From positions 3,146,175 through 3,210,174 of the forward strand of contig NZ_CP036425.1 in assembly GCF_007747445.1 (NCBI RefSeq): 64,000 nucleotides of DNA. Reading direction: 5' to 3'. Positions 41,003-49,658 of this stretch are shown here, piece after piece. Position 1 is the first letter of the stretch. Each line of letters starts with the position of its first letter. Origin of the DNA: Poriferisphaera corsica (GTDB lineage: Bacteria; Planctomycetota; Phycisphaerae; Phycisphaerales; Phycisphaeraceae). The notes beneath the pieces were generated by a model. The model made no database searches, was not told where the DNA came from, and saw only the letters and a program-made list of their open reading frames with translations. Made by a program: the position numbers and the translations under genes.

Positions 41003-41027
41003 AACCTCGCTTCACGGCGAGGTTTTT
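41003..41027 (+). terminator. Rho-independent terminator after infC
   Basis: The 8-bp arms AACCTCGC / GCGAGGTT with a 6-base loop are followed by TTT. It isolates infC from downstream genes. Confidence 0.8.
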
Positions 41028-41164
41028 ACATGCTCTCAACTTCATAAACCATTGACACCCCACGCCCAACTCAATAGTTTGAACAATCCCCCATACCCAA
41101 CCCGCATCCAATATCGCATGCAAAAAAGGGGAGAGGGGGGGATGATGAGGAGGAGGCAGAATAC

Positions 41165-41764
41165 ATGTCGTGCAAATTGCGAAAAACAATGACTGTAGAT
41201 CAGTTTGATGGAAATTATTATTACGCAACCAAACTAAAAGATTTTGCCAGAAAGATCGGGATTACGGTTGGTAATTTCCGCAAGATAGAAATCGAAGTAT
41301 TAATCAGGCAATTCCTCACCACGGGGCAAGTACCGCAAGCGAAACCTGTACAACCTCGAGAATCAAACAGCAAACGGGACACATTAACCGCCACGACAAC
41401 AGTCGAAAACTATGTCGGCAACAAAGCAACAAAATCGTTCTTACTCGCACTCGTTGAAGCTCAATCGCCAGGTATCCGCAACAAATCAGGACAATGGTAT
41501 TGGCTGAACGATTGGCGGCGCAAGCAGCAAGCCAAAAAGCTTCAATTCACCTACAACGATCTTGCCAACGAATTACACCGGCTCATGACATGCCCCGAGC
41601 GGCTCCCTCAAATCCCATCTGCTCGCATGAACAACTTCATCGCAGATTATCTCGCTGATCCAGCCAACAAAAACCACTCGCGCAAAGACGCGCAAAAAGC
41701 GTGGGAAAAAATCAAAACGATTAAAGGCCCCAAAACCCACGAAGCCTATCTCGCACAACAATAA
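41165..41764 (+). CDS. SAP-domain-like protein (DUF6434-type)
   Basis: The 199-residue soluble basic protein starts with a SAP-like helix-turn-helix: YATKLKDFARKIGITVGNFRKIEIEVLIRQFL. This matches the arrangement of small bacterial SAP/DUF6434 proteins, in which a SAP motif is presumed to bind nucleic acid. The C-terminal half has WYWLNDWRRKQQAKKLQFTYNDLANEL and a Lys-rich end. It has no known reaction. AGGAGGAGG 8 bases upstream fixes the first ATG. It is alone between infC and a convergent unknown gene. Confidence 0.6.
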   Translation: MSCKLRKTMTVDQFDGNYYYATKLKDFARKIGITVGNFRKIEIEVLIRQFLTTGQVPQAKPVQPRESNSKRDTLTATTTVENYVGNKATKSFLLALVEAQSPGIRNKSGQWYWLNDWRRKQQAKKLQFTYNDLANELHRLMTCPERLPQIPSARMNNFIADYLADPANKNHSRKDAQKAWEKIKTIKGPKTHEAYLAQQ

Positions 41765-41809
41765 GCAATATTCATTTTTATGCCACCGTATAATATGATA
41801 ATGACTACC

Positions 41810-43213
41810 TTACTTTTCCGTAGATGAATCATGATATCTATCAGATTGACCAAGCGTTTTTTTCGAAAGCTCTGCATCAATCCGTTTAATCCCTGAACTA
41901 ATATCGAAGATCACAACTTTCGGACTGCTTTCTTCAGGGATTTGCTGATTATTAAAAAGCGTTCCCCACAACCAGGCTCGATGCCAATCAAGCTTCAGGT
42001 CATCATAATATTCTCGAAAACTATCTCTTTCATATGGATCACAAACAATCTCAGCCAACCGCAATTTTTTCTCATCAAAAAAACCCCAGCTTTCCGCAAG
42101 CATTTTTTCTGTCGGGTTTTTAAACACGCGCATCAAGGGTTGCAAATCCGAGTTATGACTTATATCGCCCAAAGGGTCATCGCCCCATTGTACATTCCAG
42201 AGCCGTAAATCCACACCATAAGACCATCCTTGTAATTTGGAATTCATCTCATGGCGCCGCCATGAATATGGATCTACGATTCCCGGCTTCTTCTGATACG
42301 TTAATTCCCCACCTTTTTCGTAATACCACCCCATTTTGGTTTTCCAAACATCGCGAATTTTCACTTGATAAGAACTCGGTTTTCTTGCCTGTGTATATTC
42401 AATCAGAAACTTATACACCCCTTCATCATTCGGCAGCGAAAACTGGAGAGCAACGATCGGTTCAGGCTGTACTTCTTGTTTGATCTTGTACTGCGATGTC
42501 AAAATTTCCCACAAATTATCGTTTTGATACACATCCGAATGAATAACGCTTTTCTGCTCTAAATCGACAACTACAAGATAAAAATAAAGGTCATGAGTCA
42601 AGTACGACTTCAAATGCTGTGACCATGCACAAAGATACCTACCCTCAAGCAAAATCAACTGATAAGCATCCGCTCCAATAAATGGCACAGGTTCTAATGG
42701 ATTGCGAAAGTCAAAACCAATCTCGGATACCCCACGCCGGTCATACCAAATCAAACCATGATTTGTTAATACGCCCGTTCCTATCAAGCTTTCCATGCTC
42801 GTACCCCAACGATCATCCGACTCGAATCGTGGCTCAAGCGGTAGACTTAAAAGATGTCCCTCAACTTCATATTGATAATATTTGACTTCCCTATCATGAA
42901 GCAGACGACGTTCAAGCTTGCCCTCAATTATTTGCAGCCCCCACACCTGTTCACGTAAATAATATTTCTCCCCCTCAGGCTTCACATATACGTGCAGCAT
43001 TGCAACTACCTCGTTACTATCTAGCCCATCAAACCGAACTACCGGCGTAATATTCGCAATATATTCATTTTCGTTAAGCTCAAGCATATACTTGGGTTCA
43101 ACAGACACTAATTCATAATCTAAATTCGCCTGCTCATATTCTTCCGCAGAACATATTGCTCCTCCGGAAAACATGCCAATCCATATCGCGAATAGCAATA
43201 AGACATGCAACAT
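41810..43213 (-). CDS. Exported protein of unknown function
   Basis: I do not recognise this 467-residue protein. It has a clear signal peptide (LHVLLLFAIWIGMFSGGAICSAEE, cleavage near residue 23) and no further membrane segment, so it should be periplasmic or extracellular. The body is rich in Trp, Tyr, Glu and Asp with many short beta-strand patterns (VVAMLHVYVKPEGEKYYLRE, DLYFYLVVVDLEQKSVIH). GGAG 8 bases before the ATG at 43213 sets the start. AT content is higher than in neighbouring genes. Confidence 0.6.
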   Translation of the reverse strand: MLHVLLLFAIWIGMFSGGAICSAEEYEQANLDYELVSVEPKYMLELNENEYIANITPVVRFDGLDSNEVVAMLHVYVKPEGEKYYLREQVWGLQIIEGKLERRLLHDREVKYYQYEVEGHLLSLPLEPRFESDDRWGTSMESLIGTGVLTNHGLIWYDRRGVSEIGFDFRNPLEPVPFIGADAYQLILLEGRYLCAWSQHLKSYLTHDLYFYLVVVDLEQKSVIHSDVYQNDNLWEILTSQYKIKQEVQPEPIVALQFSLPNDEGVYKFLIEYTQARKPSSYQVKIRDVWKTKMGWYYEKGGELTYQKKPGIVDPYSWRRHEMNSKLQGWSYGVDLRLWNVQWGDDPLGDISHNSDLQPLMRVFKNPTEKMLAESWGFFDEKKLRLAEIVCDPYERDSFREYYDDLKLDWHRAWLWGTLFNNQQIPEESSPKVVIFDISSGIKRIDAELSKKTLGQSDRYHDSSTEK

Positions 43214-43350
43214 AATAAGTACTCCATGAAAGTACATTCACAACATAACAGTACATGATGCCTACCCGTATCATAGCAGCACTTAGTTGTTACTCGAAAG
43301 AATATTTAAGTCTAAGCCTGCAATAGGAACACAATCAATAGATGTATTTA

Positions 43351-44211
43351 CTACTTCGCCGATGGCGCATTCAGCACAAGAAATGGATGAATCGTTCGAC
43401 GGCTCGTCAAAAAATAATGCAATACCAACGTCATGAATGAACCGAAGTAAAGACCCGCCACAACGTCCGACACATAGTGTGACAGCGTGAAAACACGCGA
43501 GAACGCAATCACCAAACCCACAACAACCCACAACATCCATTGACGTGGATACATCAGCCAGAGCACTGTCGCTAGCGTTGCTGCCGCAGTCGCATGACCA
43601 GAAGGAAAGGATGCGTTCGCCGGGCCGATGGTAAAAAAATCAAATCCAAAATGCCCAGCCTGCTGCAACTCCGATGGCCGAAACCTACCAAAAATAATCT
43701 TGACGATGTTGACCGACAACCCTGACCACGCAATAGCAAGCATCAAAAACAAGGCCCAAGAGACCAGATCACGCCGCCTATAGATCAACCATGCAACCCC
43801 AATCGCTGGAAATATCACAACCCATTCGTAATGGCGATACAGCCTATCTCCCCACCCATAAAAAAAGAGAATCGCCGCCAGCAACAACCAATAATGCAGA
43901 TTCTTCTTCACTGGCCCGCGGTCAAGAAACAGAGTCGAGAGCAGCGCGACGACCAATGTAATGTAATAAAACTTCGTATCACCAAATTGCGTAATCACAT
44001 TCGCAATCGGCTTCAGCCAATCTTGCTCCAACGCAAACCACGATACGCGCACATCAATAAACATATACGCAACCACCACCATGATCGCACTCAACACACC
44101 CGTAATCGCAAAGTCACGCCGAACAGAGGCTAGATGCCATCCACGGTCTCTCAGATGAGATGTCATACCACCTACATTAGCATTCGATGAGTTTTGCGAG
44201 CTATCAGCCAT
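43351..44211 (-). CDS. PAP2 superfamily phosphatase
   Basis: The 286-residue inner-membrane lipid phosphatase-type protein has six helices. The three phosphatase motifs are KIIFGRFRP, PSGHATAA (phosphate-binding SGH) and SRVFTLSHYVSDVVAG with the nucleophilic His. Such enzymes dephosphorylate undecaprenyl diphosphate, phosphatidate or lipid A precursors; the substrate is not evident. TGGAG 8 bases before the ATG at 44211 chooses this start over one 8 codons upstream. A short soluble N-terminus of about 30 residues precedes the first helix. Confidence 0.9.
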   Translation of the reverse strand: MADSSQNSSNANVGGMTSHLRDRGWHLASVRRDFAITGVLSAIMVVVAYMFIDVRVSWFALEQDWLKPIANVITQFGDTKFYYITLVVALLSTLFLDRGPVKKNLHYWLLLAAILFFYGWGDRLYRHYEWVVIFPAIGVAWLIYRRRDLVSWALFLMLAIAWSGLSVNIVKIIFGRFRPSELQQAGHFGFDFFTIGPANASFPSGHATAAATLATVLWLMYPRQWMLWVVVGLVIAFSRVFTLSHYVSDVVAGLYFGSFMTLVLHYFLTSRRTIHPFLVLNAPSAK

Positions 44212-44468
44212 TCGTTGCTCCAAGCAGCTTTTCAACTTCCCATGTTAAGATAGGAGGTTTACACGACTTATGAACTATACACAAGCCTGCATCGGTATCA
44301 TAACAACTTGAGCGCGAAAAATATCTTCGAAAGTCGCACCTTCCGAGTTACAATTCACACAGCGTCGAAATGCACCCAGCATGCGTTCGTACGATTCTCG
44401 TCCGCCATGCGACTCCTACTCATGTGCATCGACCACGATGAGACGACCAAAAAGCAGAGGGAAAGACG

Positions 44469-45758
44469 ATGAACAAGATCCTGAACCGGGCGATGACGTT
44501 GTCAGCAATTGCTTTATTAGCTGGTGGTTATGCTAGCCAATCCCAAGCCGCTAGATACGTCCTCGGCGACGCCGCAGGCATTGCCCCAGACCAACCCCGC
44601 GTTCTCTTTGGCCTCTACGATGTCCCCGAAGGTGAAGAACCCGATGACTCCCATCTCGTTGGCCCAACCTTCTACAACGCCGGCCTCCTCGACACCGGAG
44701 CTAACGGCATCCTCCTCGGCCAACTCGCCTTCTTCAACTTCTCCCTCGACAACCCCAGCGATACCGGCTCCCAATTCGTGCAAGCCACAAACCCCACCAC
44801 CAACCAACCCGTTTGGTACGATGAACTCGGCGTCGCTGGCACCGACCCCATGAAAGTTTTTAAGTCCTACCTCCTCCACTATAACGGCTACGGCGACACC
44901 AATCCCGCCCGTGTTCACGATATGCCCGATATCACCCCATTCGGACGTGAAGACATCAACCTCGGCTCATACGCCGCTATCATCGGCATGCCCGCCATGA
45001 TGGGCATGCACACCTACGTCAACATGACCCCGCTTCGCTCTTTCCAAAACTCCGGCACACCCGGCACTACCTTCGACGCTATCCACTCATACATCTCACC
45101 CACAAAATACCAAACCAATGGCCCGCAATATGACATCGACCTGCGACTCGTTGATGTCCCACACACAGGCCAGCGACACCCCGACGACCCCACACCCACC
45201 TACGCACCGCTCCCCGTCATCGATGACATCATCACCACATTCGAAGGCACCTCAACCACCGGCACATTCCTCCTCGATACCGGCGCACAAACCAACATCA
45301 TCTCCATGCAAATGGCGCTAGACATGGGCCTTAATATGGACCCCGATGACGAAAACACCGATATTCAGGACTACCTCACCGTCGGAGGTATCGGCGGACA
45401 AACCGATATGCCCATCGTCCTAATCGACGAACTCACCGTACCACTCGCAGACGGCGATGAAATGGTCTGGAACAATGTCGTCGTCGGCGTTCTCGATATC
45501 GATGGCGCCCCATTCGATGCAGTCTTCGGCATGAACATGCTCATCAGCGGCTACGATGCAGCAGACATCTTCGGCGGAACCGCCACACCAGAAACCGGCT
45601 TCTTCGACGGATTCAATCTCGATTTCACGACCGGTGACGAACAAGGTATCCTATCCCTCGACTGGAACGACAACCGCATCATCCCCGAACCCGCCAGCGC
45701 CGCCATCATCGGCATCGCACTCTTCGTCGCATACACAAGACGACCTAAAAACGCTTAA
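44469..45758 (+). CDS. PEP-CTERM retropepsin-like aspartic protease
   Basis: The 429-residue exported protein has a signal peptide ending near SQSQAAR (27). Two aspartic protease motifs, LLDTGANGILLG (about residue 76) and FLLDTGAQTNIIS (about 268), suggest an intramolecular retropepsin-like dimer. The tail NRIIPEPASAAIIGIALFVA then YTRRPK is a textbook PEP-CTERM signal, so exosortase probably processes it and it ends on or outside the cell surface. The region between the half-sites is long (about 190 residues). It relates to the lipoprotein aspartic protease at 2.2 kb by motif only. Its target is unknown. Confidence 0.82.
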   Translation: MNKILNRAMTLSAIALLAGGYASQSQAARYVLGDAAGIAPDQPRVLFGLYDVPEGEEPDDSHLVGPTFYNAGLLDTGANGILLGQLAFFNFSLDNPSDTGSQFVQATNPTTNQPVWYDELGVAGTDPMKVFKSYLLHYNGYGDTNPARVHDMPDITPFGREDINLGSYAAIIGMPAMMGMHTYVNMTPLRSFQNSGTPGTTFDAIHSYISPTKYQTNGPQYDIDLRLVDVPHTGQRHPDDPTPTYAPLPVIDDIITTFEGTSTTGTFLLDTGAQTNIISMQMALDMGLNMDPDDENTDIQDYLTVGGIGGQTDMPIVLIDELTVPLADGDEMVWNNVVVGVLDIDGAPFDAVFGMNMLISGYDAADIFGGTATPETGFFDGFNLDFTTGDEQGILSLDWNDNRIIPEPASAAIIGIALFVAYTRRPKNA

Positions 45759-45780
45759 ACAAAACCCATGCAACCAAACA

Positions 45781-45807
45781 AAAAAGCCGGCTTTCAGTCG
45801 GCTTTTT
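45781..45807. terminator. Bidirectional terminator
   Basis: The 9-bp arms AAAAAGCCG / CGGCTTTTT with a 9-base loop lie between convergent genes, with T tracts on both strands. Confidence 0.88.
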
Positions 45808-47112
45808 CTATTCACGATAATCATGCTGCGTTTCTGAAATGATCTTAAATACCTTCTCATGCTGCACCATGATCTCAACGATCCTCGGATCAAAATGCGA
45901 ACCCGATTGCTCCACAATATATTTCACGACCACCTCATGCGGCATCTCATCCTTATACGGCCGCTTCGTCCGCAGCGCATCATAAACATCTGCTACCGCA
46001 ACAATCCGCGCCGCCAACGGTATCTCTTCCTCCTTCAAACCAAACGGATAACCCGTCCCGTCCCATTTCTCATGATGAGCATACGCAATCTGTGAAGCCG
46101 TGATCAAAAACGGATCATCCCCCCACTTCCGCTTGATCATCATCAGCGTATCACCACCCGCCCCCGGATGATCCATTATCTGTTCGCGTTCCTTCTTCGA
46201 TAGCTTGCCCGGTTTGAGCAAAATCTTATCAGGTACCGCAACCTTACCAATATCATGCAGAGCAGCCGTATTCGCAAATACTTCCAAATCCAAACCGCAT
46301 ATCTTCCCATCCGACTCCATTAAATCCGAAGCCAACACCTTTACGTAACTACATATCCGTTCAAGATGCTGCCCCGTCTCATCGTCCCGCGATTCCGCCA
46401 ACTTCGCCAAACCAAAAATCACCGCATCACGTGACCTGATCAACGCCTTCGTACGCTCATTCACCTTCTTTTCAAGCGAACTGTTGATCACATCCAAATC
46501 ATGCTCATACCTCGAAAAAATCAGCAATGTAAAGAACGCAGCCACCGACATAATCACGATCGTCACCACCATCCCAACATTCTTCACCGTACTGGTCAGC
46601 AAATCGATCCGCCCCTTCAAATACAACTCATCCTGAAACACAATCAGTAGTGCGTCATACACCGGCATGCGCCGAATCGCAACCACATAATCCGTCTGCA
46701 TATACTGCATATCCAAACGCGTTGCATACTGCTCCGCCAACTCGCGTATCTCACGTTGTTGGTTACGCGTCATCCCCTCATGATTCAAACCAATCATCTC
46801 GCGGCTATCCAACAGATAGACCACCGTATATGTAACACCCGCAACATCCATCCCCTCAATCAGGTCCACTAACACCTCACGATCCTTCGCCCCCGCCGAT
46901 AGATCCTTGAAATCCAACAACACCAACGCCTTGGACAACTCATCCGCCAGCTTATTTGAGTTCCGCTCAATCCGTTCCTGCACAGCAACAGTAACCTGCC
47001 TGGCCAACCAAAGATCCAGCAGGATCAATCCACTCAGCAGCCCAATCAGCTGTATCATCAACACTGAGCTGAGCAGCACACTTCGCCGACTGAATTTAAA
47101 ACCTTCAAACAT
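45808..47112 (-). CDS. Membrane-bound HD-GYP domain protein (predicted cyclic-di-GMP phosphodiesterase)
   Basis: The 434-residue protein has two transmembrane helices (about 15-37 and 170-195) bracketing an extracytoplasmic sensor domain of about 130 residues. A short coiled coil (NSSLEKKVNERTKALIRSRD) leads into a C-terminal HD-GYP domain: HDIGKVAVPDKILLKPGKL, HHEKWDGTGYPFGL and DVYDALRTKRPYK. The metal-binding HD and the GYP triad are intact, so cyclic-di-GMP hydrolysis controlled by an outside signal is likely. The frame is open to 47193 with alternative starts; 47112 puts the basic segment KFSRR right before helix 1. Confidence 0.88.
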   Translation of the reverse strand: MFEGFKFSRRSVLLSSVLMIQLIGLLSGLILLDLWLARQVTVAVQERIERNSNKLADELSKALVLLDFKDLSAGAKDREVLVDLIEGMDVAGVTYTVVYLLDSREMIGLNHEGMTRNQQREIRELAEQYATRLDMQYMQTDYVVAIRRMPVYDALLIVFQDELYLKGRIDLLTSTVKNVGMVVTIVIMSVAAFFTLLIFSRYEHDLDVINSSLEKKVNERTKALIRSRDAVIFGLAKLAESRDDETGQHLERICSYVKVLASDLMESDGKICGLDLEVFANTAALHDIGKVAVPDKILLKPGKLSKKEREQIMDHPGAGGDTLMMIKRKWGDDPFLITASQIAYAHHEKWDGTGYPFGLKEEEIPLAARIVAVADVYDALRTKRPYKDEMPHEVVVKYIVEQSGSHFDPRIVEIMVQHEKVFKIISETQHDYRE

Positions 47113-47304
47113 ACAATATGCCCAACCAAATCTCACCGCAGCTACGCAAGATAACACCATACTATAGCCACCCCATGCGTTCCCATTCTCCATTCCAAAT
47201 CAATCTAGCCGCCCGGTTATACCAGTGGTATGATGCGTGCGGATTGGTCTCGGTGTGCAAGCGGGTTATCGGATATCAACTACTACATATAGTCAGGGAT
47301 CGAC

Positions 47305-49590
47305 ATGCTTTCACCCATCTATAAAAGCACAAGCTTCGTTCTGCTTTCACTTCTCCTATGCGCCCAACAGCTCATTAGCCAAACCATTACCCTTCAATCC
47401 GATCAATACACCTACACCATCGACCCCTCCTCGATGCAGGTCACACAATCTTCACCAACAATCAACCCAATCACACTCTCTAGCCCAAATAGCTTTTTTG
47501 ACAGTCATCAAATAGAAAATCAGCAACCGCAATCCGCACAATGGCAATACACAGACCCTCAACTCTCAGCACATGCCGAAATCGTCGGCAATGACCTGCG
47601 CATCACTTTCTCAGCCAACATCACCAACAACGATCAACTCATCGTCCCCTTCCCCACCATTCAGGAGCATCCCACAGACACCGCCCTCACACTCCCACTT
47701 TTTGAAGGTGTCTACATCGACAAAAATGCCACCGCTTGGCGTACAAAATTACAAGAAATCGAGAATGAACGCCTCACCGCCGCATTCAGTTTTCCCGCCA
47801 TGGGCATCCTCGGCCAAGACAACATGCGCATCATCATCTTCGAGCATCAATACAACAACAAACTCACCGTCACAACCAACCAGCAAAATCAAATCGCTTT
47901 CAATTTCGCACGCACCTTCAATCGCCTGCAAAAAGACAACCAAATATATTCAGTGCTTTTCCAAACGCGCCCCAACAACCTGCTCGGCTCCGCCATCGCC
48001 TATCGCCAATACATGAAGCAAAACGGACTCTTCGTTTCACTTAAACAAAAAATGGCCGCCAACCCCAACATCAAACGCATGATCGGCGCCATCCAAGCCT
48101 ACGTCTGGGGCCCCGCCCTCGTCTACGGCAGCGACCTCACCCGCCCCCAAACCAAACAATTCATCAATAAACTCACCACAGCCACACCCGATCATAACCC
48201 CGAAGCTTTTTGGCTACGCAACCAACTCACCCCAGAAGAAGCTACGCAACTCAAATCCATGACCAATCAGGAATGGCTGTCTAACTACGACTTAGACCTC
48301 ATCGCAGTCATGGTAAACCGTATCCTTCAACTCCCGGATTGGCAGAACGCGACTTTCATTTCAAACAAAACCACCGCGCAAACCGCTATCCCCACACGCC
48401 TACGCCTCCTCAAAAATCACATCGGAACCATCTTCAACGACCACCATCAATGGGGCAGCGGCATCTCCACACGCATGATCGATATGCTCCAATCCGCAGG
48501 TATCAAACGCGCCCACATCTCCACCGGCGGCATCAATAGCACCAACCTCAAACCACAAGTCGCGCTTGCCGCCGACACAGCCGGCTATCTTTTTGGCCCA
48601 TACGACTCCTACCACTCCGTTCACAACCCCAAGGCTACCGGCGATCATACTTGGGACACCGCACAGTTCGACCTCAACGCCTTCGAAGACGGTGCTATCA
48701 TCCGCTATGACGGCAAGCCCATTCACGGTTTCAAAAAGATCGGACGTAAACTCTCCCCACTCGTCGCCATGCCTTACGTCAAAAAGCGTGTCAACGCCGT
48801 CACCGCCAACGTCCCCCACAACTCTTGGTTCGTCGACTGTGACGCCTTCGGCGAACTCTACGACGATTGGAACCCAAAACACGAAGCATCCGAAAACGAC
48901 GGATCTAATGCTCGACTAGACCGCCTCCGTTGGCTCAAACAAAACAAAAACCTCATCGTCGGTTCAGAAGGTGGTTCCGCCTATGCCGCCCCCGTCATCG
49001 ACTTCGCTCACGGCATGCTCACACCCGTCATCGGCTGGGCCGACCCCGCACGCACCGATAAACAAAGCAAATACTACGTCGGCCGTTACTACCCCGAAAA
49101 CCAGCCCGATGTTTTCTTCAAGCCCGTCCCCCTTCAAGAAAAGTACATCAACCTGTACTACAATCCCGCCGTCCGCCTCCCACTCTTCCAAGCCCTCACC
49201 CACGACTCCGTCGTCGCAACCCATCACTGGTCAAACGCGACCCTCAAATACACAAATACAATCAACACCATGATGCTCATCGAGACACTCTACAACACAC
49301 CCCCGCTCTACCACCTCAATCCAACACAATTCCCCCAAAACAAAGACATCATTATCAAGCACGCCCAGATGTTCAACACCACTCATCAGCAACTCTGGGA
49401 TCAGCCCATCACGAACATCACATTCCTCAATAATGAACGCACGATCCAGCAAACTCAGTTCAACGACAGCGGTTCTATTACGGCCAACTTCACAGATCAA
49501 CCCTTTAAGTTCAGCAACACAATCATCCCACCACGATCCGCATACATACAGCTCAATAAAATCGATAAAAACTTCATATACACACCATAA
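47305..49590 (+). CDS. Large exported glycoside hydrolase, GH101/GH129-like
   Basis: The 761-residue protein has a signal peptide (about 1-26). Residues 30-230 look like an N-terminal beta-sandwich; a TIM-barrel follows with IGAIQAYVWGPALVYG, FNDHHQWGSGISTRMIDML and NSWFVDCDAFGELYDDW (probable nucleophile Asp), then NLIVGSEGGSAYAAP (probable acid/base Glu). A small C-terminal beta domain ends the chain. The architecture and the paired motifs recall GH101/GH129 alpha-N-acetylgalactosaminidases, which release O-linked glycans, but the match is by pattern only and another related clan is possible. It stands alone between convergent and divergent genes, with a strong terminator. Confidence 0.6.
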   Translation: MLSPIYKSTSFVLLSLLLCAQQLISQTITLQSDQYTYTIDPSSMQVTQSSPTINPITLSSPNSFFDSHQIENQQPQSAQWQYTDPQLSAHAEIVGNDLRITFSANITNNDQLIVPFPTIQEHPTDTALTLPLFEGVYIDKNATAWRTKLQEIENERLTAAFSFPAMGILGQDNMRIIIFEHQYNNKLTVTTNQQNQIAFNFARTFNRLQKDNQIYSVLFQTRPNNLLGSAIAYRQYMKQNGLFVSLKQKMAANPNIKRMIGAIQAYVWGPALVYGSDLTRPQTKQFINKLTTATPDHNPEAFWLRNQLTPEEATQLKSMTNQEWLSNYDLDLIAVMVNRILQLPDWQNATFISNKTTAQTAIPTRLRLLKNHIGTIFNDHHQWGSGISTRMIDMLQSAGIKRAHISTGGINSTNLKPQVALAADTAGYLFGPYDSYHSVHNPKATGDHTWDTAQFDLNAFEDGAIIRYDGKPIHGFKKIGRKLSPLVAMPYVKKRVNAVTANVPHNSWFVDCDAFGELYDDWNPKHEASENDGSNARLDRLRWLKQNKNLIVGSEGGSAYAAPVIDFAHGMLTPVIGWADPARTDKQSKYYVGRYYPENQPDVFFKPVPLQEKYINLYYNPAVRLPLFQALTHDSVVATHHWSNATLKYTNTINTMMLIETLYNTPPLYHLNPTQFPQNKDIIIKHAQMFNTTHQQLWDQPITNITFLNNERTIQQTQFNDSGSITANFTDQPFKFSNTIIPPRSAYIQLNKIDKNFIYTP

Positions 49591-49608
49591 TCAACACATG
49601 CAACAAAC

Positions 49609-49640
49609 AAAAAAGCGGCCCACTTCAGGCCGCTTTTTCT
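49609..49640. terminator. Bidirectional terminator
   Basis: The 10-bp arms AAAAGCGGCC / GGCCGCTTTT with loop CACTTCA lie between the convergent glycoside hydrolase and ArnT-like genes. Confidence 0.9.
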
Positions 49641-49658
49641 TTTAACACGCAAACTTCA

